Positions 1-6,348 of a DNA stretch of 6,349 nucleotides are shown one piece after another. The stretch is from CAJQQK01 sp051010015 (GTDB lineage: Bacteria; Pseudomonadota; Alphaproteobacteria; Rhizobiales; Hyphomicrobiaceae): positions 1 through 6,349 of the forward strand of contig JBPCVZ010000334.1 in assembly GCA_051010015.1 (NCBI GenBank), written 5' to 3'. Positions within the stretch are counted from its first letter, which is position 1; every line of letters starts with the position of its first letter. Position numbers and translations under genes: made by a program. Under the pieces are notes generated by a model. It was not told the origin of the DNA. It worked only from the letters and a program-made list of their open reading frames with translations, and ran no database searches.

Positions 1-1
1 C

Positions 2-925
2 CAGCTCGACACGCTGCGCAAGAGCCTGATGTCGGAGATGGACACGCGCATAGCGCAGACCGCCGATGTCACCGCCAAGGCGGTTGCCGGCGCCGAACGG
101 CTCGACCGTGAGGTCGCCGAGATCAAAACCGACACCGCCCGCCTCGACCAGCGCGCGACGGTGCTCAAGACCGCCAGCGACAAGCTCGCCGCATCGACGC
201 GGGCGATCAGCGAACAGTCTGCGCAGCTCAAGGTCGAGCTCGATGGCCTCAAGGGTGATGTGAAGCAGGAACTGGCAAAGGTCGCGCGGCCGGGTGATGT
301 CGAGCAGGCCATCGCGCCGGTCAACGAGAAGGTCGCCGCGATCGAGAAGAATCTCGGCTCCGTGCTGGCCAGCGAGACCGCGCGCAAGGCCAATGCCGAA
401 CGCATCGTGCTGTCACTGGAACTGTCCAAGCTGAAGCGCGTGCTCGATCGCGGTCAGCCGTATGGCGCCGAACTCGCCGACGTCAAGAAGATCGCCGGCG
501 ATGCCGTCGATTTCGCGGCGCTTGATGCGCACAAGGAAAAGGGCGTGGCATCGGGCGCGGAACTGACCCGCCGGTTCAATACCGTCGCCTACAAGATCAT
601 CGATGCGCAGAACGCGCCGAAGGATGCATCTCGCATCAATCGCCTGCTGGCCGCGGCCAAGTCGATCGTCCAGGTGCGGCGAACCGATCTTCCCGCGGAG
701 GAAAAAACCGCCGAAGCCGCCGTCGCGCGGATCGAAAAGCAGCTCAAGAGCGGCGATCTGAGCGGCGCCCTGGCGCTGGCGGAAAAGCTTCCCGACGAAG
801 CCAAGACGCCGGCGCGCGATTGGATCGGACAGCTTGCCGCCCGTGCCGGTGTCGACCGCGCCATCGCGACGATCGAAGACCAGCTCAAGGCATCACTTGG
901 TGGCTCGGCGGAGAACAAGAGCTAG
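2..925 (+). CDS. Mic60/mitofilin-like inner-membrane protein (COG4223), 3' part
   Basis: This is the C-terminal part of an alphaproteobacterial Mic60 (mitofilin) homologue. Family members are anchored in the inner membrane with the bulk in the periplasm, and are linked to membrane shaping and envelope contacts. The reading frame is already open at base 2 and runs to TAG at 923-925. The first in-frame ATGs (29, 38) lie inside the coiled coil, so they are probably not the true start and the N-terminal membrane helix is outside the window. Counting from base 29, about residues 1-115 are charged, heptad-like coiled coil rich in Lys, Glu, Ala and Leu. About 120-290 is a helical C-terminal domain of mitofilin type, with the 'RGQPYGAEL' block near 140 and a tail with 'GDLSGALALAEKLP' and 'ARDWIGQLAARAGVDRA'. 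The gene directly precedes hemY, the usual alphaproteobacterial arrangement, in which hemC/hemD commonly lie further upstream. Family is assigned from memory of the motifs and synteny; the exact cellular role in this organism is inferred. Confidence 0.85.
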   Translation, partial: QLDTLRKSLMSEMDTRIAQTADVTAKAVAGAERLDREVAEIKTDTARLDQRATVLKTASDKLAASTRAISEQSAQLKVELDGLKGDVKQELAKVARPGDVEQAIAPVNEKVAAIEKNLGSVLASETARKANAERIVLSLELSKLKRVLDRGQPYGAELADVKKIAGDAVDFAALDAHKEKGVASGAELTRRFNTVAYKIIDAQNAPKDASRINRLLAAAKSIVQVRRTDLPAEEKTAEAAVARIEKQLKSGDLSGALALAEKLPDEAKTPARDWIGQLAARAGVDRAIATIEDQLKASLGGSAENKS

Positions 926-953
926 CCCGCGACTTTATGCGGGCTAACGTTTT
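923..953 (+). terminator. Terminator-like hairpin overlapping the stop of the Mic60-like gene
   Basis: A perfect 8-bp stem (923-930 with 939-946, tagcccgc/gcgggcta) encloses an 8-nt loop, and a short T-run (950-953) follows after 3 nt. The stem includes the TAG stop codon of the upstream gene. The shape is that of an intrinsic terminator, but the T tract is only four bases. Partial termination or attenuation between the Mic60-like gene and hemY is therefore as likely as full termination. Confidence 0.55.
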
Positions 954-954
954 G

Positions 955-968
955 CCCGCGCGAGCGGG
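955..968 (+). other. Small GNRA-type hairpin ahead of hemY
   Basis: A 5-bp stem, cccgc/gcggg (955-959 with 964-968), closes a GCGA tetraloop of the GNRA class. It lies immediately after the terminator-like hairpin and about 30 nt before the preferred hemY start at 999. It could stabilise the hemY leader or the processed 3' end of the upstream message. In GC-rich DNA a stem this short can occur by chance. Confidence 0.3.
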
Positions 969-998
969 ACGATGTATTCGAATTGTGGGACCCAGACC

Positions 999-2885
999 AT
1001 GTTGCGTATCGTCATATTCTTGATTGCCATCGCTGTCGCTGCGGCCGGGCTCGCCTGGTTGGCCGATCGGCCCGGCGAACTGCTGATCAATTGGGAAGGC
1101 TATGAGATCCGCACCAGCGTGTTCCACGCCATCGTCGCGCTTGCGATGTTGCTCGGGCTTTCGATCCTGCTCTGGTCGATGTTGCGCGGCATCTGGCAAA
1201 GCCCGGCCTCGATCGGCAATTTCTTCAATCGGCGGCGCGAAAAGCGCGGTCTTGAGGCGCTCTCCAGCGGCATGATCGCGATCGGCGCCGGCGACCGGGC
1301 ACTGGCGACGCGCTATGCCATCCAGGCCCGCAAATCGCTGCCCAACGAGCCGATGACCCACCTGCTGCGCGCCCAGGCTGCCCGCCTGTCGGGCGACCAG
1401 ACCACCGCACGGCGCATTTTCGAAGCGATGCTGTCATCCCCCGATACCGAGCAGCTCGGCCTGCGCGGCCTGTTCCTGGAAGCCGAAAAGGAGGGCGAGC
1501 GCGAAGCAGCCCAGCAATTCGCCGAACGCGCGCTCAAGCTCAACCCGAAACTTTCCTGGCCGGTCGAGGCGCTGCTCGGCATCCAGTGCAAGCAGCTCAA
1601 CTGGGCCGGCGCCCTCGAGACCCTCGCGACCGCCCGCAAGAACGGTCATATCGAGAAACCGGCGGTCGATCGCAAGCGCGCCGTGCTGCTGACGGCGCAG
1701 GCCCAGGCCGGCGAAGACAGCGATCCCGAGCGCGCCATGAACCTGGCGCTCGAAGCGCACAACCTCGCTCCGGACCTGATTCCGGCGGCGGCGATTGCCG
1801 GCCGCCTGCTCGCCGCCCGCGGCAGTACGCCGAAGGCGGTCAAGGTCATCGCCAAGACCTGGAAGAAAGCGCCGCACCCCGATCTGGCCGTCGCCTACGC
1901 CTATGCCCGGCTCGGTGATAGTCCGAAAGACCGTTTTGAGCGTGTCTCGAAGCTCGCCGCGATGGCGCCCAACGTGATCGAAAGCCCGATCGCGCTTGCC
2001 AATGCGGCGATCGAGGCGCGCGACTTCGATGCCGCCCGCCATGCGCTGTCGTCTTTGGCCGAGAACCGTCAGACGCAACGCGTCTGCACGCTCATGGCGC
2101 GCATTGAAGGTGAAACCGGCAACGCCGGTGGTGTCCGCGAGTGGTTGGCGCGCGCCGTCAATGCGCCGCGCGATCCGGCATGGACGGCTGATGGCATCGT
2201 CGCTGACGACTGGGCGGCCGTCTCGCCCGTCACCGGCGCCCTCGATGCGTTCCAGTGGCGCGTGCCTGTCGAGGCGGTCGAGCCGCGCGACAAGGAACTG
2301 CTTGCCCAGAAGATCGAGGAGCTTGTCCAGGTCGGCGCACCGCGCGAAGCCGCGATCGCCGCGGCACCAGTTGTCGCGGCGAGCGAGCCGGCCGCGGCAA
2401 GCGCACCCGCGTCTACACCGAGTGAACCTGCACCGACAAGCGCGACTGGCGCCGCAACGGTCACGCCGGCACCGGCCAAGACCGGCGATGCCGTTGATGC
2501 GGAGGTTGTCGAGGTCGTCAAAGTCGTCTCGACGACGCCCGAGACCACGGCGGCACCCGCGGCCACGACGGATGCGGCGCCGGCCATGAAGGTTGTCGAC
2601 GTCGCACCGCCGCCGGCCAAGCAGCCGGAGCCTGCCGCCGAGGAAGCGTCAAAGCCGGCGAAAGCGGCCGCCACCGCGGGCAAGGCCGGAAATGGCAACT
2701 ACGGCGTCAGCGCCGCGCCGGCCGCGGCGGCACCGACTGCCAAGACAGCCGAGACCGAGGTCGTACTCGTCAAGGAGGCCGCAAAGAAAGGCGTTGCAGG
2801 TGCGGCGAAGCCGGCCGAGCCGAAGATCTTCGTGTCGCCGCGGGCGCCGGACGACCCCGGTCCGATCGCCGACAAAAAGAACTGA
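999..2885 (+). CDS. hemY: HemY-type inner-membrane TPR protein
   Basis: This is the proteobacterial HemY, a membrane protein of the heme-biosynthesis gene neighbourhood whose precise biochemical role is not settled. It is not the Bacillus HemY, which is protoporphyrinogen oxidase. With the start at 999 it has 628 residues. Two hydrophobic helices (about 3-22 and 42-62) flank the conserved loop 'DRPGELLINWEGYEIRTS' of the HemY_N domain. Residues of about 90-400 are helical TPR-like repeats, and the conserved 'SPVTGALDAFQW' block lies near 408-419. Residues of about 447-600 are Ala/Pro/Thr low complexity, ending in a charged tail with 'SPRAPDDPG'. An in-frame ATG at 972 would add nine residues. 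I prefer 999 because the product then begins with the typical 'MLRIVIFL' and places the first helix at the N-terminus; the Shine-Dalgarno signal is weak for both (gtggga at 985-990 for 999). The gap to the Mic60-like gene is 73 nt and holds hairpins, so expression may be partly independent. Confidence 0.9.
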   Translation: MLRIVIFLIAIAVAAAGLAWLADRPGELLINWEGYEIRTSVFHAIVALAMLLGLSILLWSMLRGIWQSPASIGNFFNRRREKRGLEALSSGMIAIGAGDRALATRYAIQARKSLPNEPMTHLLRAQAARLSGDQTTARRIFEAMLSSPDTEQLGLRGLFLEAEKEGEREAAQQFAERALKLNPKLSWPVEALLGIQCKQLNWAGALETLATARKNGHIEKPAVDRKRAVLLTAQAQAGEDSDPERAMNLALEAHNLAPDLIPAAAIAGRLLAARGSTPKAVKVIAKTWKKAPHPDLAVAYAYARLGDSPKDRFERVSKLAAMAPNVIESPIALANAAIEARDFDAARHALSSLAENRQTQRVCTLMARIEGETGNAGGVREWLARAVNAPRDPAWTADGIVADDWAAVSPVTGALDAFQWRVPVEAVEPRDKELLAQKIEELVQVGAPREAAIAAAPVVAASEPAAASAPASTPSEPAPTSATGAATVTPAPAKTGDAVDAEVVEVVKVVSTTPETTAAPAATTDAAPAMKVVDVAPPPAKQPEPAAEEASKPAKAAATAGKAGNGNYGVSAAPAAAAPTAKTAETEVVLVKEAAKKGVAGAAKPAEPKIFVSPRAPDDPGPIADKKN

Positions 2886-2967
2886 TCCCGCAATCGGCGG
2901 TGCGTGCAATGTGATTACCGGCGCTCTAGTGGGCATCACGGCTGCGTGTTTTGCATCAACAGCGCTC

Positions 2968-2996
2968 TTGCAAAGCCCGTGCGATCGGAGTATTCG
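2968..2996 (+). promoter_or_regulatory. Candidate sigma-70-type promoter for tRNA-Thr
   Basis: TTGCAA at 2968-2973 and TATTCG at 2991-2996 are separated by 17 nt. This would put transcription start about 20 nt before the mature tRNA. The -35 box matches the consensus at four of six positions and the -10 box at only three. The placement between hemY and the tRNA is sensible, but this is a weak match and only a candidate. Confidence 0.3.
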
Positions 2997-3024
2997 ACTG
3001 CCTTTCAGGCTCACGCCTTGGTGC

Positions 3025-3100
3025 GCCGCATTAGCTCAGCTGGTAGAGCACGGCATTCGTAATGCCGGGGTCGGGTGTTCAAGTCACCCATGCGGCACCA
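3025..3100 (+). tRNA. tRNA-Thr (anticodon CGT)
   Basis: A complete 76-nt cloverleaf can be drawn by eye. The acceptor stem is GCCGCAT (3025-3031) with ATGCGGC (3090-3096), all seven pairs Watson-Crick. The D stem is GCTC/GAGC (3034-3037, 3046-3049) with an AGCTGGTA loop. The anticodon stem is CGGCA/TGCCG (3051-3055, 3063-3067) with loop TTCGTAA. The T stem is GGGTG/CACCC (3073-3077, 3085-3089) with loop TTCAAGT. The discriminator is A at 3097 and CCA is encoded at 3098-3100. The anticodon CGT (3058-3060) reads ACG, threonine. The gene lies 139 nt after hemY, on the same strand, and its 3' end borders AT-richer debris, as is common where integrases have used tRNA 3' ends. Confidence 0.97.
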
Positions 3101-3575
3101 TCATATTTACTAGCAATATCAAATAGATAAATCTTCACAGGCTTGCAGCTCGGGTTCTCGATCGCCAGCCTTGGAACTACTGTGGAACTAATTTGCAAAT
3201 TTGACGAACTATCCTCCCACTTGACCACATAGGCCAAATCAGACGAGCAGTGTCGTATCTGACGGTTATTGCAGACCCTGTGATTCAGCAGACAAGCGTT
3301 TGGTGTTGGGCCGCTACTGCGCAGATGGTGCTTGAGTATTTCGATTTCCCAGACATTGATCCAGTGGGCAACTATCAATGCGGAATGGTTGCGTCAACGG
3401 CGGGACCCAGAAGTCCTTGCTATTAAAGATGTGGTCGGTGCGTCAGGACGATAAATTCGATTTCTGCACTTGCCGGTGCAATACGCCGATATCGAGCGAC
3501 CATTGAGCGCCTCAATGGACAGGGCTCCGATCTCGACAAACCGGACCGGCGCACCGCGCGAGTGACTACGAGGCG
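3101..3575. other. Gene-free, AT-richer stretch of probable foreign debris
   Basis: Between the tRNA 3' end and the convergent minus-strand genes there is no intact gene. Base composition drops visibly in AT content terms of GC richness, most clearly in about 3101-3240 and less so toward 3575 where GC rises again. The stretch contains a decayed cysteine-peptidase fragment (described separately) and a perfect dyad at 3500-3518. I see no integrase gene, no second copy of the tRNA 3' end and no insertion-sequence ends inside the window. An old, eroded insertion at the tRNA is the simplest reading. Confidence 0.5.
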
Positions 3576-3579
3576 TTAG
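3205..3579 (+). pseudogene. Remnant of a papain-like (C39/C70-type) cysteine peptidase
   Basis: The frame from 3205 reads through the block 'IQQTSVWCWAATAQMVLEYF' (about 3283-3342). This is the oxyanion-hole Gln and catalytic Cys region (Q-x(5)-CWAA) of papain-like cysteine peptidases of the AvrRpt2/C39-like kind. It is followed by 'NYQCGMVAS', which fits the next conserved stretch of that family. A TAA at 3424-3426 interrupts the frame. The same frame then stays open to TAG at 3577-3579 and includes a Cys-x-x-Cys pair and a 'SISALAGAIRRY' helix that could be the continuation. No credible start or signal peptide is present (a stop lies at 3202-3204; the only early start-like codon is GTG at 3250), and the C-terminal His/Asn part of the active site is missing. 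It therefore looks truncated at both ends and inactive. The family call on the CWAA block is fairly firm; the part after the TAA is tentative. Confidence 0.55.
3500..3518. repeat. Perfect 8-bp inverted repeat
   Basis: ccattgag and ctcaatgg are exact reverse complements separated by cgc. There is no T tract on either side, so it is a poor intrinsic terminator. It may be an operator-like dyad, a bidirectional hairpin between the convergent units, or chance. It lies inside the possible continuation of the peptidase remnant. Confidence 0.4.
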
Positions 3580-3629
3580 AAATTGGCGACGGCCACATCA
3601 TCCTGGATGATCGTGCCGTCAGGCTTCAT
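3576..3629 (-). CDS. Tiny ORF translationally coupled to the oxidoreductase gene
   Basis: A 17-codon reading frame (MKPDGTIIQDDVAVANF) starts with an ATG that overlaps the TGA of the FAD oxidoreductase in the form ATGA, the same junction used between the two upstream genes. An AAAGG motif (3637-3641 on this strand) lies seven bases before the ATG. The frame closes with TAA at 3576-3578. I recognise no family. It may be the 5' stub of a third operon gene cut off by the rearranged region, a genuine very small peptide, or a chance ORF. A perfect 7-bp inverted repeat with a 1-nt centre (3597-3611) lies inside it. Confidence 0.3.
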   Translation of the reverse strand: MKPDGTIIQDDVAVANF

Positions 3630-4840
3630 ATCACGGCCTTTTCGACAAACGGCTCATTCTTCTCGATCCGCTCATAGTTGAACGGCGTCAGGTCGAGTGC
3701 ACGGAATTCACCATATGTGATCAACTCCGCGGTGCCGCGTCCCATCGCAGGCGATTGCTGGAAGCCATGCCCGGAGAAACCATTGACGAAGATGAAATTC
3801 TCAACCTGCGTATGCGGCCCCAGGATCGCGTTCTGGTCCAACGTATTGAAGGCGTAGTGACCCGCCCACGAGTTGATCAGCTTAATAGCCTCGAACTGCG
3901 GAATGCGGTTGGCGATGATCGGCCAGACTTTCTCTTCCCAGATCGAATGGTCCTGCTCGAAGTCATCGTAGTCGACGGCCGGATCAACATCTGGCGGACA
4001 GCCGGCAAGGTAGTAGGTGCCGTCGGTGCGCATGTGGACGCCGGTTGGATCGATCGTGAGCGGCAGATCACGGTCCAGCGGTTGTTCCGCGTCGAAAATG
4101 AACGTGTAGCGTTTGCGCGGCTCCACAGGAATCTCGATGCCGGCCATGCGTGAGGTCAGCACCGCACGTGGCCCTGACGCATTGACGACCTTGCCACAGG
4201 AAATCACATCGCCGGATTTCAAGGTGACGCTCTCGACGCGCGTACCGGAGGCATTCTTCGTCATCGCGATGACTTCGTTCGTCAGATATTCCGCGCCCTT
4301 CTCGCGCGCTGACCGCTTCCACCAGTCGAACAAGGTGTTGCCGTCGAAATAGCCTTCATCGATCAGGTTGTGATTGGCGCCGACGATGTCGTCGACCTTG
4401 TAGAAAGGATAGTCGCGATTGATCTCTTCCGGCGTCATGTGCTTTGTGCCCGCGCCGCACTCGGCCTGGATCTTCTGCGCTTCCTTCAGGACGTCGGCGA
4501 AAGCCTGATTGTCGGCCAGATACATGTAGCCGTAGCTTTGCAGGGCGAGTTTCGGCACACGTGCGTCGTTGCCCATGTACTCTTGGAAATTCTTCACGAA
4601 GTCGGCGGCAAACTGCGAGATGCGCACGTTGATCTCGGCAGAAAACTGCTGGCGCATGCACGAGTTGGTGTGGGCTGTCGACGTGAACTCGTAGGTCGGA
4701 TCGCGCTCAACAACCAGAACCGAACCGTTGAAATCGGGATTGTTGGTCAGAAACCAGGCAACGGACGAGCCATACATTGCCCCGCCGACAATGACGACAT
4801 CGTAGCTTGTCGCCTTCGGTGTCTCCAGCGTTTGACTCAT
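3626..4840 (-). CDS. FAD-dependent oxidoreductase, DAO family (sarcosine-oxidase-like)
   Basis: The product is a 404-residue flavoprotein of the D-amino-acid-oxidase/sarcosine-oxidase-beta (DAO) family, expected to oxidise a C-N bond of a secondary or primary amine in the cytoplasm. The N-terminal Rossmann fold is 'DVVIVGGAMYGSSVAWFL' (14-31), with the ribose-binding acid E45 at the end of the second strand. The segment around 57-67 ('HTNSCMRQQFS') corresponds to the flavin-contacting stretch. The C-terminal FAD-binding signature 'VNGFSGHGFQQSPAMGRG' lies at 352-369. Length is normal for the family. The usual GxGxxG is GxAxxG here (Ala at 21). No signal peptide or membrane helix is seen. The start at 4840 is supported by GGAAGGGA six bases upstream and by the ATGA overlap with the hydantoinase-B gene, which implies coupled translation. 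The exact substrate is unknown; sarcosine or an N-methyl amino acid is plausible from context. Confidence 0.9.
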   Translation of the reverse strand: MSQTLETPKATSYDVVIVGGAMYGSSVAWFLTNNPDFNGSVLVVERDPTYEFTSTAHTNSCMRQQFSAEINVRISQFAADFVKNFQEYMGNDARVPKLALQSYGYMYLADNQAFADVLKEAQKIQAECGAGTKHMTPEEINRDYPFYKVDDIVGANHNLIDEGYFDGNTLFDWWKRSAREKGAEYLTNEVIAMTKNASGTRVESVTLKSGDVISCGKVVNASGPRAVLTSRMAGIEIPVEPRKRYTFIFDAEQPLDRDLPLTIDPTGVHMRTDGTYYLAGCPPDVDPAVDYDDFEQDHSIWEEKVWPIIANRIPQFEAIKLINSWAGHYAFNTLDQNAILGPHTQVENFIFVNGFSGHGFQQSPAMGRGTAELITYGEFRALDLTPFNYERIEKNEPFVEKAVI

Positions 4841-6348
4841 GAGAGTTCCCTTCCGTTCTTTACAGCATCGAGGACCGCCGCAACCTCTGCGTCGCTCAGA
4901 CCATAGTCTCTCTTCGCGACACCTTCTGAAATGTATCCGCGCGCCAGGTCCTGCTTGACAAGATCGGCGTCGCGCGCTCCGGCATCTCCGTAACCGGCTC
5001 CGCCTGGGAAAGCGAGCATGACGCGCCGGCCGTGCGGCACGAACTGCTTGCCCTTGCCTTTCATCGGGGCTTGGTCATCCCGGGCGATGGTCGTCGGCGC
5101 ACCGGCCGCGCCGCCCTGCCGACCTCGCGCCGGGTAATCGACACGATCGAACATGGCTTGGAAATCGAATTCATGGCTGTCGATTGCACCAACTTCCATG
5201 TACTGACCGAGCCCACCGCGATATTTGCCGGCACCGCCGCTGTCGGGCCTCAACTCCTTGCGCCAGATGATGACAGGGCCGGTCTGTTCGGTGGCCTCGA
5301 TCGGCATGGTCATGACGCCGGAGGGGAAGGCCGTCGCATTCAATCCATCCAATGTCGGTCGTGCGCCCGAGCCGCCGGAATTGAACGTCAATACTTCTGC
5401 TCGCCGTGCCGTCTCCGGCGCATTTTCGTCCGTGCGCGGGCGCAACGAAACCTGGAAGTTGCAAAGCGTGCCGGCACCCTCGGCGGGCACGGTATCGGGG
5501 AGTATCTTGTCCAGCGCATTGTAGACCGTGTCAGGCAGCATATGTCCGATGACATGGCGCAAAGCGACCGGTGCCGGATGCAGCGCATTGACGATCGTGT
5601 TTTCAGGCGCGCTGATCTCAAACGGCGCGAGCGAGGCGGCGTTGTTGGGAATCTCCGGCGCGATGGCGCACTTCAGGGCGTAGCACGTGTACGCCTTGGT
5701 GTAGACGAGCGGAACGTTGATGCCTTTCTTGTCGACGCCAGACGTTCCGTCGAAATCACAGACAATTCGGTCTTCCTGTATGTCGAGCTTCACCTTCAAC
5801 TCGATCGGCTTGTCAAAACCATCGATTGTCATCGCCCCATCGGCGGTCTGACGCGGCAAGGCTGCAATGCGCTCAACAGTTGCGCGGCGGGAGTTATCCA
5901 GGATGAACGTTGCAATGTCGGTCAAATCTGTGAGCTGGAATTCCTTCATCATGTCGACGAGGCGTCGATGGCCAACCTCGTTGCAGGTGGCGAGAGCGTA
6001 GATATCACCAACCAACTGGTCAGGCTCGCGTGTATTGCCACGCACAAATTGGATCATGGTCTGGTTGACGGTGCCGCGATCGACGAACTTCATGATCGGG
6101 ATGTAGAGCCCTTCCTCGAAGACCGAGTTGGCATCGGCCCCGAAACCACGTCCGCCGATGTCGACGATGTGCGCGGTGCAGGCAAAAAAGCCAACGTGAG
6201 CGCCGTTGTGGAATGAGGGAGTCACGACGGTAATGTCGTGCAGATGACCGGTGCCCTCCCAGGGATCGTTGGTGATGTAGACATCGCCGTCGAACAGATT
6301 CTCGCGACCGATGCGGCGGATGAAATGCGCGACGGCATCGGCCATCGC
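4837..6348 (-). CDS. Hydantoinase B/oxoprolinase family protein, 5' end missing
   Basis: This encodes the B-type subunit (HyuB, PF02538 family) of ATP-dependent N-methylhydantoinase, oxoprolinase and acetone/acetophenone-carboxylase-like enzymes. It normally works with an A-type ATP-binding subunit, probably encoded just upstream, outside the window. The frame is open through the window edge. Counting from the ATG at 6345, the N-terminal part has 'GDVYITNDPWEGTGHLHDIT' (20-39), the NDP-x(5)-H-x-x-D metal/active-site region. The C-terminal half has 'SGGSGARPTLDGL', 'RPDSGGAGKYRGGLGQ' (about 362-378) and 'FPGGAGYGD' (about 445-453), all typical. Family members have roughly 60-100 residues before the NDP motif and total about 520-600, so the ATG at 6345 is probably internal. 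The stop TGA (4837-4839) overlaps the next start. Which cyclic amide or ketone it acts on cannot be read from this part. Confidence 0.92.
   Translation of the reverse strand, partial: AMADAVAHFIRRIGRENLFDGDVYITNDPWEGTGHLHDITVVTPSFHNGAHVGFFACTAHIVDIGGRGFGADANSVFEEGLYIPIMKFVDRGTVNQTMIQFVRGNTREPDQLVGDIYALATCNEVGHRRLVDMMKEFQLTDLTDIATFILDNSRRATVERIAALPRQTADGAMTIDGFDKPIELKVKLDIQEDRIVCDFDGTSGVDKKGINVPLVYTKAYTCYALKCAIAPEIPNNAASLAPFEISAPENTIVNALHPAPVALRHVIGHMLPDTVYNALDKILPDTVPAEGAGTLCNFQVSLRPRTDENAPETARRAEVLTFNSGGSGARPTLDGLNATAFPSGVMTMPIEATEQTGPVIIWRKELRPDSGGAGKYRGGLGQYMEVGAIDSHEFDFQAMFDRVDYPARGRQGGAAGAPTTIARDDQAPMKGKGKQFVPHGRRVMLAFPGGAGYGDAGARDADLVKQDLARGYISEGVAKRDYGLSDAEVAAVLDAVKNGRELS
4847..4854 (-). 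promoter_or_regulatory. Ribosome binding site of the FAD oxidoreductase gene
   Basis: GGAAGGGA on the minus strand lies six bases before the ATG at 4840, inside the last codons of the hydantoinase-B gene. It supports this start and independent or re-initiated translation at the ATGA junction. Confidence 0.6.

Noticed and set aside
1434..2078. A 214-codon minus-strand ORF inside hemY
   Set aside because: It lies within the TPR region of hemY and its Arg/Gly-rich composition is typical of a shadow frame.
2886..2905. Possible terminator after hemY (ccgc...gcgg)
   Set aside because: The stem is only four base pairs and no T-run follows.
3079..3378. A 99-codon minus-strand ORF reaching from the debris region into the tRNA 3' half
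   Set aside because: It overlaps the tRNA and runs antisense to the recognisable peptidase block. It has no family motif that I can see and no convincing ribosome binding site, so it is most likely a chance frame.
3385..3600. A minus-strand open stretch containing 'SISAYCTGKCRNRIY', suggestive of a small zinc-ribbon-like protein
   Set aside because: It has no start codon, is bounded by stops in both directions, carries only one Cys pair, and overlaps the peptidase remnant. The resemblance is too slight to annotate.
4370..4906. A 178-codon plus-strand ORF opposite the oxidoreductase N-terminal half
   Set aside because: It is antisense to the Rossmann-fold coding region and shows no domain of its own; it is explained by codon composition.
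5032..6216. A 394-codon plus-strand ORF opposite the hydantoinase-B gene
   Set aside because: It is wholly antisense to a gene with clear HyuB motifs along its whole length. Long antisense frames are common in GC-rich genes, and the translated product shows no recognisable domain.
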